Assembly (NCBI GenBank): GCA_031384605.1
Contig: JANNAT010000142.1
Location: 1 to 64,000 of the forward strand
Direction: 5' to 3'
DNA: 64,000 nucleotides
DNA from: JANNAT01 sp031384605
Lineage (GTDB): Bacteria > Pseudomonadota > Alphaproteobacteria > Rhodobacterales > Rhodobacteraceae
In this document: positions 51,810 through 60,713 of the stretch, piece after piece
Layout: each line of letters opens with the position of its first letter
Position numbering within the stretch: the stretch's first letter is position 1
Translations under genes and position numbers: made by a program
The notes under the pieces: model-generated
Databases searched by the model: none
The model's input: the letters and a program-made list of their open reading frames with translations, nothing else
Told to the model about the DNA's origin: nothing

Positions 51810-52395
51810 GGGCGATCCTTTGACGAATATCTGCAAGGATAGCCTTCACCGCATCGCGCGCCAAGTCCATCGACAAGGTTTCGATGATCCAGGTGGCGCG
51901 GGTGCGCTTTTCGGCATCGGGCATCTGGCGGGACAGAAGTGTTTCATAATCGGCGTCTGTCATCTCGCCGCGTGCCAGCACCCGCGCGCGCTGCACATCG
52001 GCGGGCGCGGACACAACGACCACCCCATCGCAAAGCGCATCGGCCTTGGTTTCGTAAAGCAGCGGGATATCCAGCAAAACGATATCCTGCGGATGCGATG
52101 CCAGAAACGCTGCACGATCTGCGGCGACCAGCGGGTGAACGATGGTTTGGATAAGGTCCAGATTGGTTTTGTCATCAGCGATAAGACCACGCAGCGCCTG
52201 CCGCGAAACGGCACCATCAATGATCGCCGCTGGCCAGATGCGCGCTATTGCGAGCGTCGCGGGCTGTCCGGTGGCATAAAGTTTGTGAACCGTGGCATCG
52301 GCGTCCCAGACAGGCACGCCTTCATCAGCAAACATCTGTGCCGCCGTGGACTTGCCCATGCCGATCGAGCCGGTCAGGCCAAGGCGGTAGGTCAC
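51802..52395 (-). CDS. coaE: dephospho-CoA kinase
   Basis: 197 aa. P-loop GLTGSIGMGKSTAAQMFADE at 6-25, VWDADATVHKLYA with the substrate-binding Asp, LLDIPLLYE, and DADYETLLSRQMPDAEKR. It phosphorylates dephospho-CoA at the 3' hydroxyl, the last step of CoA synthesis. It overlaps aroE by 4 bp (ATGA). Confidence 0.97.
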   Translation of the reverse strand: MTYRLGLTGSIGMGKSTAAQMFADEGVPVWDADATVHKLYATGQPATLAIARIWPAAIIDGAVSRQALRGLIADDKTNLDLIQTIVHPLVAADRAAFLASHPQDIVLLDIPLLYETKADALCDGVVVVSAPADVQRARVLARGEMTDADYETLLSRQMPDAEKRTRATWIIETLSMDLARDAVKAILADIRQRIAHA

Positions 52396-53231
52396 AGGCC
52401 TAAAACGGCATTGCGGGTGGCGTCATCAACATCCGGGCGTTGGCCAAACCAACGTTCAAACCCCGGCGCGGCTTGATGCAACAACATGCCAAGGCCATCA
52501 ACTATCGTACAGCCCCGGTGTTGTGCATCTAGCAAAAGCTGTGTTTTCAAGGGGTTATAAACCAAATCGGTGACAATCGCCGATTTTTCCAAGGCATCAA
52601 GCGGAACCCGAAAGTCAGGCTTACCCGCCATACCCAATGAGGTGGTATTCACCACCGTTGCTGCCCCTTCCAGCATATTGGCGGCTTGCACCCAATCAAA
52701 GACGGTCAGCTTTGCGCCAAAATCGGCCCGCAGTGCCTCGGCGCGCGGGCGGGTTCGATTAGCGATGCGAATTTCGGGAACGCCCACTTCGATCAGGGCG
52801 GCCACCACGGCACGTGCAGCACCGCCGGCACCAAACACGACGGCCGGGCCGCCGGCAGGCACCCACTGGGGGGCGTTCTGACGCAGGTTGGCCATAAATC
52901 CCGACCCGTCAGTGTTATCCGCATGGATGCGGCCATCTTTGCGGAAAATCAAGGTGTTGGCAGCCCCAATCAGGGCCGCGCGATCTGTCACGATGTCTGC
53001 AAGGTGAAGGACGGTTTCTTTGTGAGGGATGGTCACGTTCAGCCCGACAAAGCCCAGCTTTGGCAGGGTGACAAGGGCGTCTTTAAGATCAGCCTGACCG
53101 ACATCCATTGGGATGTAATGGCCCTTGATCCCGTACCGGCGCAGCCAGTAGCCATGCAGCTGCGGTGATTTGCTGTGCGCAATGGGGTGGCCAATGACGC
53201 CGGCCAAGGGGATACGGGGAAGGTCGGTCAT
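52392..53231 (-). CDS. aroE: shikimate dehydrogenase (NADP+)
   Basis: 279 aa. VIGHPIAHSKSPQLHGYWLR binds shikimate, the catalytic Lys is in NVTIPHKETVL and Asp in ADNTDGSGF; the NADP fold has VVFGAGGAARAVVAAL with the NRTRPRAEAL loop. Reduces 3-dehydroshikimate in aromatic amino acid synthesis. The start overlaps the maf stop (ATGA). Confidence 0.97.
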   Translation of the reverse strand: MTDLPRIPLAGVIGHPIAHSKSPQLHGYWLRRYGIKGHYIPMDVGQADLKDALVTLPKLGFVGLNVTIPHKETVLHLADIVTDRAALIGAANTLIFRKDGRIHADNTDGSGFMANLRQNAPQWVPAGGPAVVFGAGGAARAVVAALIEVGVPEIRIANRTRPRAEALRADFGAKLTVFDWVQAANMLEGAATVVNTTSLGMAGKPDFRVPLDALEKSAIVTDLVYNPLKTQLLLDAQHRGCTIVDGLGMLLHQAAPGFERWFGQRPDVDDATRNAVLGL

Positions 53232-53827
53232 GTTGCGATGAACCCTCTTTGACCAAGGTAGCCAAGCAGCGGAAGCAATGGCAAGCCGAGGACTGTAAAA
53301 TAATCACCCTCTACCTTTGAGAACAAACGAACACCTTCCTCTTCCAGTTTATAAACCCCGACAGAGTGCTGCGCGCTGAGCCAGTTTCTATCAAGATACT
53401 CTTCAAGATAAGCATCTGTCACAGCGCGCATGGTGAGGCTGGCCACTGATACATGACGCCAGATCGGTCTTGCGTGATCATAAAGTACGGCCGCAGAGAC
53501 AAGGCGATGGGTTTGGCCCCGAAGATCTTGTAACTGTTTGCGGGCCGTGTCGCGTGTGTCGGGCTTGGCAAACACGCAGTCTTTAAGGGCGAGCACCTGA
53601 TCACATCCAAGAACCAGTGCCGATGGGTTCTTATCGGCCAGTTTGCGGGCTTTAAGCTCGGCAAGGGCATCCGCGATGTCTTGCGGTGACGCGTTGGCGG
53701 CCTGCAGGCCGACACGGATCGTCTCTTCGTCAATTCTGGCTGCGCATGCTGTCACTTGCAGTCCGGCCGCCAACAGCAGGTTCAGCCGGATCTGCGAGGC
53801 TGACGCCAGAATTAGGGGGCGGGTCAT
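53228..53827 (-). CDS. maf: Maf family nucleotide pyrophosphatase
   Basis: 199 aa from the ATG at 53827 (MTRPLILASASQIRLNLLLA); the open frame reaches 53959 but that part lies in the gene-free origin region. LASAS with the conserved Ser/Arg, ARKLADKNPSALVLGCDQVL, LRGQTHRLVSAA and YKLEEEGVRLFSKVEGDYFT follow. Maf enzymes hydrolyse non-canonical or modified nucleotide triphosphates. The usual SR-type signature is slightly altered (SASQIR). First gene left of the candidate origin. Confidence 0.93.
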   Translation of the reverse strand: MTRPLILASASQIRLNLLLAAGLQVTACAARIDEETIRVGLQAANASPQDIADALAELKARKLADKNPSALVLGCDQVLALKDCVFAKPDTRDTARKQLQDLRGQTHRLVSAAVLYDHARPIWRHVSVASLTMRAVTDAYLEEYLDRNWLSAQHSVGVYKLEEEGVRLFSKVEGDYFTVLGLPLLPLLGYLGQRGFIAT

Positions 53828-54246
53828 TGGGGCAGCCTTGTGGATAATCTGGGTTTGTTCTGGCGAGTGGATTTGGGGAGAAGCCACGGTTTGATCGCCA
53901 AGAGGCCGCAGCAAAGGCAGTTTGTCAAGAACGGCGCGTCTTCCAACGGGATAATCCACAAGGGGATAAGCGATTTTTCGCGGTGTGAGAAAGACTGGAT
54001 ATCCAGAGGCTGTGGAAAAGTTCGATTCCCGTCCGAATCAAATATGTGATCTCTAATTATCTGTTTTTAATAAACTAAATTGATGATTTGAGATATCGAA
54101 TGTCGATGCCGAGGGGTTACGCACAGCTTTCATGATGGGGACAAGTGGCGGGACGAAAGCAACTATCCTGATATCCACGCCCCCTACTACATCATCTTCC
54201 TTTCTAGAATCTTTTCTTTAAGAAGAAGAAAACAAGGGAAAACAAG
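53828..54246. other. candidate chromosomal origin of replication (oriC)
   Basis: 419 bp without a supported gene. A perfect DnaA box TGTGGATAA lies at 53839-53847; near-boxes are TAATCCACA at 53952-53960 and TGTGGAAAA at 54011-54019 (one mismatch each), with weaker ones around 54118 and 54173. An AT-rich stretch runs from about 54037 to 54104 and a purine/pyrimidine-rich one at 54196-54240. Genes on both sides point outward (maf-aroE-coaE-dnaQ left, hemJ-rho-mnmE-mnmG-parAB right). Alphaproteobacterial origins are commonly in this neighbourhood. Not proven from the sequence alone. Confidence 0.62.
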
Positions 54247-54696
54247 ATGGCTGACTTTTTGGCGAGTTACTATCCATGGATCAAAGCTGTGCATGTGATT
54301 GCGGTGATCACCTGGATGGCGGGGTTGTTCTATCTGCCACGGCTATATGTTTATCATGTTGAACAGGTTGAAGCCGGGTCTGCGACTGACAAGATGTTTC
54401 AGGTGATGGAACGACGGCTGCTGAAGGGCATTATGAACCCTTCCATGATTCTGGTTTGGATTTTTGGCATGGCGCTGGTCTTCACGCCGGGGATCATTGA
54501 TTGGAGCGCCGTCTGGCCTTGGACCAAGGCTGCATCAGTTATTGGAATGACGTGGTTTCATATTTGGCTGGGAATAAAACGAAAGGGCTTTGTTGGTAGC
54601 CAGAATGGGTTAAGCGGGCGTAGCTATCGTTTGATGAACGAGGTTCCGACGGTGCTGTTGTTGGTGATCGTGTTTTCGGTGATTGTGAAGTTCTGA
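54247..54696 (+). CDS. hemJ: protoporphyrinogen oxidase HemJ
   Basis: 149 aa integral membrane protein with four hydrophobic helices. HemJ features: YYPWIKAVHVIAVITWMAGL with the conserved His, FYLPRLYVYHVEQVEAGS, MERRLLKGIMNPSMILVWIF, WFHIWLGIKRKGF and RLMNEVPTVLLL. It oxidises protoporphyrinogen IX in oxygen-independent fashion in bacteria without HemG/HemY oxidase. AAGGGAAAAC precedes the ATG. Confidence 0.95.
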   Translation: MADFLASYYPWIKAVHVIAVITWMAGLFYLPRLYVYHVEQVEAGSATDKMFQVMERRLLKGIMNPSMILVWIFGMALVFTPGIIDWSAVWPWTKAASVIGMTWFHIWLGIKRKGFVGSQNGLSGRSYRLMNEVPTVLLLVIVFSVIVKF

Positions 54697-54817
54697 AAGG
54701 TTGACTTTGGGCGGTGCTGGGCTTAGTTGGCCCACAGCGCGGTCATCCGACCATCCCGCTTTTCACTTACATGCAGCTGTTGCCCTGACCTGTTGGGCCG
54801 GTTCTTAGGATATTTTG

Positions 54818-56089
54818 ATGACTGTTGAACATTTGAACCTTGCCGATCTGAAAGCAAAAACACCAGCCGAGTTGCTGGCGATGGCTGAAGAATGGGAAAT
54901 TGAGAATGCCCCTTCGATGCGGAAGGGCGAGATGATGTTCTCGATCTTGAAAGAACATGCCGAAGAAGGCTGGGAAATTGGCGGCGACGGTGTTCTGGAA
55001 GTGCTTCAAGATGGATTTGGGTTTTTGCGATCGCCGTCTGCGAATTATTTGCCCGGACCTGATGATATCTATGTTGGTCCAGAAATCTTGCGGCAGTTCA
55101 GCTTGCGCACGGGCGATACGATTGAAGGCGTGATTGCCGCGCCGCGCGAAAACGAAAAATACTTCTGCATGACGAAGGTGACCCGGATCAACTTTGATGA
55201 TCCGGAAAAAGCCAAGCATAAGGTCCATTTTGACAATTTGACGCCGCTTTATCCGGACGAGCGGTTGAAAATGGAAGTGGAAGATCCGACGATCAAGGAT
55301 CGGTCTGCCCGGATTATTGATCTGGTGTGCCCGATTGGCAAAGGTCAGCGGGGGTTGATAGTGGCCCCGCCGAGGACAGGCAAGACAGTGCTTTTGCAGA
55401 ATATTGCGCATTCCATCGCCACCAATCATCCGGAATGCTATTTGATCGTTCTGTTGATCGACGAGCGGCCGGAAGAAGTGACGGACATGCAGCGGTCAGT
55501 GAAGGGGGAAGTTGTGTCGTCGACTTTTGACGAGCCTGCAACACGGCATGTGGCTGTGGCCGAAATGGTGATCGAGAAGGCAAAGCGTCTGGTTGAGCAT
55601 AAGCGGGATGTGGTGATCTTGCTGGACAGCATCACACGGCTTGGGCGGGCTTTTAACACGGTGGTTCCGTCATCAGGTAAGGTTTTGACCGGCGGCGTTG
55701 ATGCCAATGCGCTGCAGCGGCCAAAGCGGTTCTTTGGTGCTGCCCGAAATATCGAAGAAGGTGGTTCGCTTACGATTATCGCAACGGCGCTGATTGATAC
55801 GGGAAGCCGGATGGATGAAGTGATTTTTGAAGAATTCAAAGGCACCGGCAATAGTGAGATCGTACTCGACCGCAAAGTGGCAGATAAGCGGGTATTCCCA
55901 GCGATTGATATCTTGAAATCGGGCACACGTAAGGAAGATTTGTTGGTTGAAAAGACCGACCTTCAGAAAACTTATGTGCTGCGGCGTATTCTGAACCCGA
56001 TGGGGACAACTGATGCGATCGAGTTCTTGATTGGAAAACTGAAGCAAACCAAGAGCAACGGTGAATTTTTTGATTCGATGAATGCTTGA
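54818..56089 (+). CDS. rho: transcription termination factor Rho
   Basis: 423 aa from the ATG at 54818 (TAGGA upstream). The RNA-binding cold-shock-like domain has GVLEVLQDGFGFLRSPSANY, then the ATPase: Walker A APPRTGKTVLLQNIAHSI, Walker B DVVILLDSITRLGRAFNTVV, Q/R-loop VLTGGVDANALQRPKRFFGA, and EEGGSLTIIATALIDTGSRM. Hexameric RNA helicase that ends transcription. The length is usual. Confidence 0.98.
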   Translation: MTVEHLNLADLKAKTPAELLAMAEEWEIENAPSMRKGEMMFSILKEHAEEGWEIGGDGVLEVLQDGFGFLRSPSANYLPGPDDIYVGPEILRQFSLRTGDTIEGVIAAPRENEKYFCMTKVTRINFDDPEKAKHKVHFDNLTPLYPDERLKMEVEDPTIKDRSARIIDLVCPIGKGQRGLIVAPPRTGKTVLLQNIAHSIATNHPECYLIVLLIDERPEEVTDMQRSVKGEVVSSTFDEPATRHVAVAEMVIEKAKRLVEHKRDVVILLDSITRLGRAFNTVVPSSGKVLTGGVDANALQRPKRFFGAARNIEEGGSLTIIATALIDTGSRMDEVIFEEFKGTGNSEIVLDRKVADKRVFPAIDILKSGTRKEDLLVEKTDLQKTYVLRRILNPMGTTDAIEFLIGKLKQTKSNGEFFDSMNA

Positions 56090-56116
56090 TTCTGAATTCC
56101 TTTCAACAGGTTAGTG

Positions 56117-57400
56117 ATGGATACGATTTTTGCTTTGGCCACTGCGAGGGGTAAAGCGGGTATTGCCATTATACGGCTGTCTGGACCTTTGGCGCATGAA
56201 GCTGTTGGCGGTTTGTGCAAGCTGCCTCGGCCGCGCGTCGCAGGTTTGCGTAATCTCGTATGGCAAAAGCAGGTTTTGGATCAGGCCTTGGTGATCGTGT
56301 TTGAGCCCGGAGCAAGCTTTACAGGAGAGCCGGTAGTAGAGCTTCATTTGCACGGCAGTTTGGCTGTTGTTAGCGCGGTGATCGCGATTTTATCCGGGTT
56401 TGGTGGCTTGCGACAGGCCGAACCGGGTGAATTTACGCGGCGGGCCCTTGAGAATGGCCGGTTGGATTTGACCCAAGTGGAGGGCCTTGCGGATCTTATT
56501 GATTCCGAAACGGAGTCTCAACGAAAGCAAGCGATGCGCGTGCTGTCGGGTGCGATCAGCAGGAAGGTTGAGACATGGCGGAAGGACTTGATCCGTGCCG
56601 CCGCGCTGATCGAGGCGACAATTGACTTTGCCGATGAAGACGTACCCGTTGATGTATTACCAGAAGTTAAAGGGTTGATTAAAAGGCTGCTGTTCGAGTT
56701 GAGGCAAGAATTGGATGGATCTGTTGCGGCTGAGCGGATCAGGGATGGGTTCGAAGTGGCGATAATTGGTGCGCCCAACATCGGGAAGTCCACGCTTTTC
56801 AATGCGCTTGCCAAGAGGGAGGCCGCGATTACGTCGGAGTTTGCCGGAACAACGAGAGATGTAATTGAACTTCGGATGGATCTTGGGGGATTGGCAGTTA
56901 CACTGCTTGATACCGCAGGCCTCCGTGAAACCGTTGATGTTGTTGAAAAAATCGGGGTGTCCTGGGCAATCCAACGTGCTCAGTCAGCGGATTTGCGGGT
57001 GTTCTTGGTCGGCAGGCTTGATGAAACGTTGATGGTGAAACCGCTAGAAGGTGATATCGTGGTTTTGGGAAAAGCCGACACTTTGGCAAACAAAGATCGC
57101 GCCGTTTCCGGTAAAACGGGAGAGGGCATTGCTTGGTTGACCAGCGAGATAGCCGGCAGGTTAAGTATAAAGGCGGCGTCCGCTGGGATTTTGATACGTG
57201 AACGACATAAGCGGGCTATCTTGTTGGCGATCACGGGTTTAGAGGCTGCCGCATCGGGTTTGAGTCGCGGGGTGCATCTGCCGGAATTGATCGCCGCTGA
57301 TCTTCGCGCAGCGTCTGATGCACTTTCAGTGATTTTGGGGCGTATTCATGTTGAAGATCTGCTGGATGAGATATTCCTAAGCTTCTGCATTGGGAAATAG
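56117..57400 (+). CDS. mnmE: tRNA modification GTPase MnmE
   Basis: 427 aa from the ATG at 56117. N-terminal tetrahydrofolate domain (TIFALATARGKAGIAIIRLS, PGEFTRRALENGRLDLTQVE), G domain: G1 IIGAPNIGKSTLFNAL, G2 EFAGTTRDV, G3 LDTAGLRE, G4 a KADT motif, and C-terminal FCIGK with the catalytic Cys. With MnmG it makes cmnm5U34 in tRNAs. It is 27 bp after rho. Confidence 0.97.
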   Translation: MDTIFALATARGKAGIAIIRLSGPLAHEAVGGLCKLPRPRVAGLRNLVWQKQVLDQALVIVFEPGASFTGEPVVELHLHGSLAVVSAVIAILSGFGGLRQAEPGEFTRRALENGRLDLTQVEGLADLIDSETESQRKQAMRVLSGAISRKVETWRKDLIRAAALIEATIDFADEDVPVDVLPEVKGLIKRLLFELRQELDGSVAAERIRDGFEVAIIGAPNIGKSTLFNALAKREAAITSEFAGTTRDVIELRMDLGGLAVTLLDTAGLRETVDVVEKIGVSWAIQRAQSADLRVFLVGRLDETLMVKPLEGDIVVLGKADTLANKDRAVSGKTGEGIAWLTSEIAGRLSIKAASAGILIRERHKRAILLAITGLEAAASGLSRGVHLPELIAADLRAASDALSVILGRIHVEDLLDEIFLSFCIGK

Positions 57401-57403
57401 GGG

Positions 57404-59275
57404 GTGTTTCACGTGAAACAATTTGACGTGATTGTCATCGGTGGAGGCCACGCGGGTGTAGAGGCAGCCGCCGCGTCTGCGCGAATTGGCGCACGAACAG
57501 CCTTGATTACTTTGCGAAAGGCAACCATCGGGGTGATGTCTTGCAACCCGGCTATTGGCGGTTTGGGTAAAGGCCACTTGGTTCGGGAGATTGATGCACT
57601 TGATGGGTTGATGGGTTTGGCGGCAGATCAGGCCGGTATTCAGTTTCGATTGCTCAACAGGCGCAAAGGCCCAGCAGTGCAGGGACCGCGTGTGCAAGCG
57701 GATCGGAAATTATACCGCTTGGCGATTCAGAGCCTACTGGCGCGGGAGAAAAATCTGCACGTTTTGGAGGCTGAAGTGGCGGGCGTGCTGGTGAACGAAG
57801 GCCGCTTAAGTGGCGTAAGGCTTGTAGACGGGGTAGAAATTGCTGCTTTATCGGTGGTTTTGACTGCCGGAACGTTCTTGAACGGCATAATTCATGTTGG
57901 AGATCAACGGCACCCGGGCGGGCGGGTTGGCGACCGACCGTCTGTGTTGTTGGCTGCGCAGTTGATGGATTTGGGCTTGGCGAAAGGACGACTAAAGACG
58001 GGAACACCACCGCGGCTTGATGGTAAAACGATAAACTGGACTTTGGTCGGAAGTCAGCCGGGCGACGAAGAGCCGGTCATGTTTTCATTTTTGAATAAAG
58101 CGCCTACGGCGAAACAAGTGTCGTGTGGGATTACGCATACAAATGAAAAAACCCATGACATCGTTCGCCGTAACTTGGCGCGATCTGCGATGTATGGTGG
58201 GTTTATAGAGGGGATCGGCCCAAGATACTGCCCATCTATTGAAGACAAGGTTGTTCGGTTCTCAGAGAAAACGTCCCACCAAATTTTTTTGGAGCCTGAA
58301 GGCCTTGATGACAGTACCGTGTATCCAAACGGGATTTCAACGTCTTTACCGGCTGATGTTCAAGATGACTATGTTCGCAGCATCCAAGGCTTGGAGGATG
58401 TGGTGATCACGCAAGCCGGCTATGCCATCGAGTATGACTACTTTGACCCGCGCCATTTGAATACGGCGTTGGAGCTTAAGGCGATGCCGGGCCTTTTTCT
58501 TGCTGGTCAGATAAATGGTACGACGGGCTACGAAGAAGCGGCAGCTCAGGGATTGGCTGCGGGCATTAATGCTGCAAACAGATCGTTGGGTAGGCCAGCT
58601 GTAGTATTTGGACGAAGCAGAAGTTATATTGGCGTGATGATCGACGATCTGACGACACAGGGTGTTACTGAGCCCTACCGAATGTTCACGTCGCGGGCCG
58701 AATACCGGCTGGCCATACGTGCCGATAATGCCGACCAACGACTTACCCGAGATGGCATCAATATTGGCTGCGTTCGCGCCGATCGTAGGCAAGCATTCGA
58801 AGATAAACTGGAGATGCTTACAACCGCGAAAGATTTGTTGCATCTGATGTCATTTTCATCGAAAGAGTTATCAGTTGTTGATATTAAAGTCAGCCAAGAT
58901 GGGGCGAGGCGGAGCGCCATGGAGGTCCTTGCACTTCCACACGTTCAAATAGCGCAGGTGTTAGGATTAGTGCCAAGGTTTGGTGAGTTCGACAACGTAA
59001 TTCAACTTCAGGTGGCAAAGGACGCACTTTATGCGCCCTATTTAGCCCGTCAAAAAAACGAAGTTGCCTCATTAACTAAGGAAGAAAACACCACAATTAC
59101 GACTGGGTTTCAATATTTGGGCATGCCAGGACTTTCGTCAGAGCTGGCTGTTAAGCTTGATCGAATTCGTCCATCAAGCATAGCTCAGGCAGCCAGAATT
59201 GAAGGAATAACCCCAGCAGCGCTGACGCTTATTCTGGCGCACTTGCGCAAAAATCGCCGTGAAATCTCAGCGTGA
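57404..59275 (+). CDS. mnmG: tRNA uridine 5-carboxymethylaminomethyl modification enzyme MnmG
   Basis: 623 aa from a GTG at 57404, whose codons lie in a parS site. The FAD fold is DVIVIGGGHAGVEAAAASAR, then GVMSCNPAIGGLGKGHLVRE, VQGPRVQADRKLYR, YCPSIEDKVVRFSEK and TGYEEAAAQGLAAGINAANR. Partner of MnmE, 3 bp upstream. The GTG start is fixed by the family's usual N-terminus just before FDVIVIGGG; an internal GTG at 57413 is the alternative. Confidence 0.97.
   Translation: MFHVKQFDVIVIGGGHAGVEAAAASARIGARTALITLRKATIGVMSCNPAIGGLGKGHLVREIDALDGLMGLAADQAGIQFRLLNRRKGPAVQGPRVQADRKLYRLAIQSLLAREKNLHVLEAEVAGVLVNEGRLSGVRLVDGVEIAALSVVLTAGTFLNGIIHVGDQRHPGGRVGDRPSVLLAAQLMDLGLAKGRLKTGTPPRLDGKTINWTLVGSQPGDEEPVMFSFLNKAPTAKQVSCGITHTNEKTHDIVRRNLARSAMYGGFIEGIGPRYCPSIEDKVVRFSEKTSHQIFLEPEGLDDSTVYPNGISTSLPADVQDDYVRSIQGLEDVVITQAGYAIEYDYFDPRHLNTALELKAMPGLFLAGQINGTTGYEEAAAQGLAAGINAANRSLGRPAVVFGRSRSYIGVMIDDLTTQGVTEPYRMFTSRAEYRLAIRADNADQRLTRDGINIGCVRADRRQAFEDKLEMLTTAKDLLHLMSFSSKELSVVDIKVSQDGARRSAMEVLALPHVQIAQVLGLVPRFGEFDNVIQLQVAKDALYAPYLARQKNEVASLTKEENTTITTGFQYLGMPGLSSELAVKLDRIRPSSIAQAARIEGITPAALTLILAHLRKNRREISA
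57405..57420. promoter_or_regulatory. parS site 1 (start of mnmG)
   Basis: Perfect 16-bp palindrome TGTTTCACGTGAAACA, the ParB-binding consensus, over the first codons of mnmG (F-H-V-K frame). Confidence 0.95.
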
Positions 59276-59898
59276 TTGACTCTGTCCAAGCTTTTCCCGA
59301 ATGGCTGGATGTTTCACGTGAAACAGAGTTAAGAATGTTGGCCTTTTGTGAAATTGTCAAAAAGTGGACACCAGTCGTTAACTTGATTTCAAAATCAACG
59401 ATACCAGACATCTGGCGACGTCATATTATCGACTCGGCGCAACTGTTTTCTTTGGCACCCCTTCATGCGAGCCATTGGTTGGATCTCGGCAGTGGTGCGG
59501 GATTCCCGGGTCTTGTGGTTGCGATTTTGGCGAAAGAGTTTCGTCCTAGTCTGGCTATAACGCTGGTGGAGTCAGACCAACGCAAGTCTGTTTTTTTAGC
59601 TGAAGCAGCAAGGGTAATTGATGTAAATGTAACGATTATCTGTGCGCGGGCAGAGTCCATGCTGCCACAGGCTGCAGACGTTGTTTCATCTCGGGCGCTT
59701 ACATCGCTCAATGGCCTTTGTCGGCACGCAAAAACGCACCTGCATGCAGATGGCGTTGCTATTTTTCCGAAAGGATCAAATGCCAATATAGAAATAGTTG
59801 CCGCCCGCAAGAACTGGCGGTTTTCTTTAGACCGTCACGCCAGTAGAACAGACCCAACCGCTTCTATCCTTTTACTGAGAAACATCTTAAATGCCTGA
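59272..59898 (+). CDS. rsmG: 16S rRNA (guanine(527)-N7)-methyltransferase RsmG
   Basis: 208 aa from a GTG at 59272 overlapping the mnmG stop (GTGA). The SAM fold shows WLDLGSGAGFPGLVVAIL, ITLVESDQRKSVFLAEAARV and ADVVSSRALTSLNGLCRHA; FPEWLDVSRETELRMLAFC holds a parS site in a different frame. It methylates G527 of 16S rRNA (GidB); loss gives low streptomycin resistance elsewhere. Confidence 0.97.
   Translation: MIDSVQAFPEWLDVSRETELRMLAFCEIVKKWTPVVNLISKSTIPDIWRRHIIDSAQLFSLAPLHASHWLDLGSGAGFPGLVVAILAKEFRPSLAITLVESDQRKSVFLAEAARVIDVNVTIICARAESMLPQAADVVSSRALTSLNGLCRHAKTHLHADGVAIFPKGSNANIEIVAARKNWRFSLDRHASRTDPTASILLLRNILNA
59310..59325. promoter_or_regulatory. parS site 2 (in rsmG)
   Basis: Perfect TGTTTCACGTGAAACA inside rsmG, coding V-S-R-E-T, about 1.9 kb from site 1. 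Confidence 0.95.
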
Positions 59899-60700
59899 TT
59901 CAATTCGAGTTAAAAAGCCGATGATTCTGGCAATCGCAAACCAGAAGGGCGGCGTTGGCAAAACAACTACAACAATAAATCTTGCCGCGGCACTGGCGGA
60001 ACTTGGTCGGCATGTTTTGATCGTCGATCTTGATCCGCAAGGAAACGCGTCGACCGGTCTCGGGGTGCCGCCATCAATGCGCTTGAAGACAAGCTATGAT
60101 GTGATCATCGAAGAGCTTCCGCTGGCTGACGCGGTAATGTCGACGTCAATAGACCGCCTGCTAATATGCCCGTCGAACGCAGATCTTTCGTCTGCGGACC
60201 TAGATCTTGTGTCGAACGCTAAACGTAGCTATTTGCTTCATGATGCGCTTAGAGATCCTTGTGTTGAAGGTTTGGATTTAGACTTCATCCTTATTGATTG
60301 CCCGCCATCGCTCAGCCTGCTTACAATAAACGCATTGGTCGCAAGCCACGCTGTTCTGGTGCCACTTCAGGCTGAGTTTTTTGCGCTTGAAGGGCTTTCG
60401 CAACTCTTGCTTACAGTGAGAGAGGTCCGTCAATCTGCCAATCCGACGCTAAGAATAGAGGGCGTGGTTCTCACCATGGTTGACGGTCGAAATCGATTGG
60501 CGCAGCAAGTCGAAGCGGACGCTCGCAAGACGCTGGGTGATCTGGTGTTTGCTACGGTGATTCCAAGAAATGTAAGGTTAAGCGAAGCACCTTCTTACGC
60601 TCAATCTATACTTACCTATGATTCCAACTCAAAGGGCGCAGATGCATACCGAAGTCTTGCCGATGAAATCCTTAAGCGCCACCCACAACAGATAGAATAG
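59891..60700 (+). CDS. parA: chromosome partitioning ATPase ParA
   Basis: 269 aa. Deviant Walker A ANQKGGVGKTTTTINLAAAL near residue 17, VLIVDLDPQGNASTGLGV, DFILIDCPPSLSLLTINALV (Walker B), and LEGLSQLLLTVREVRQS, typical of chromosomal Soj/ParA. It overlaps rsmG by 8 bp and is 13 bp before parB. Segregates newly copied origins with ParB at parS. Confidence 0.98.
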   Translation: MPDSIRVKKPMILAIANQKGGVGKTTTTINLAAALAELGRHVLIVDLDPQGNASTGLGVPPSMRLKTSYDVIIEELPLADAVMSTSIDRLLICPSNADLSSADLDLVSNAKRSYLLHDALRDPCVEGLDLDFILIDCPPSLSLLTINALVASHAVLVPLQAEFFALEGLSQLLLTVREVRQSANPTLRIEGVVLTMVDGRNRLAQQVEADARKTLGDLVFATVIPRNVRLSEAPSYAQSILTYDSNSKGADAYRSLADEILKRHPQQIE

Positions 60701-60713
60701 AACTGGAGCCGTA

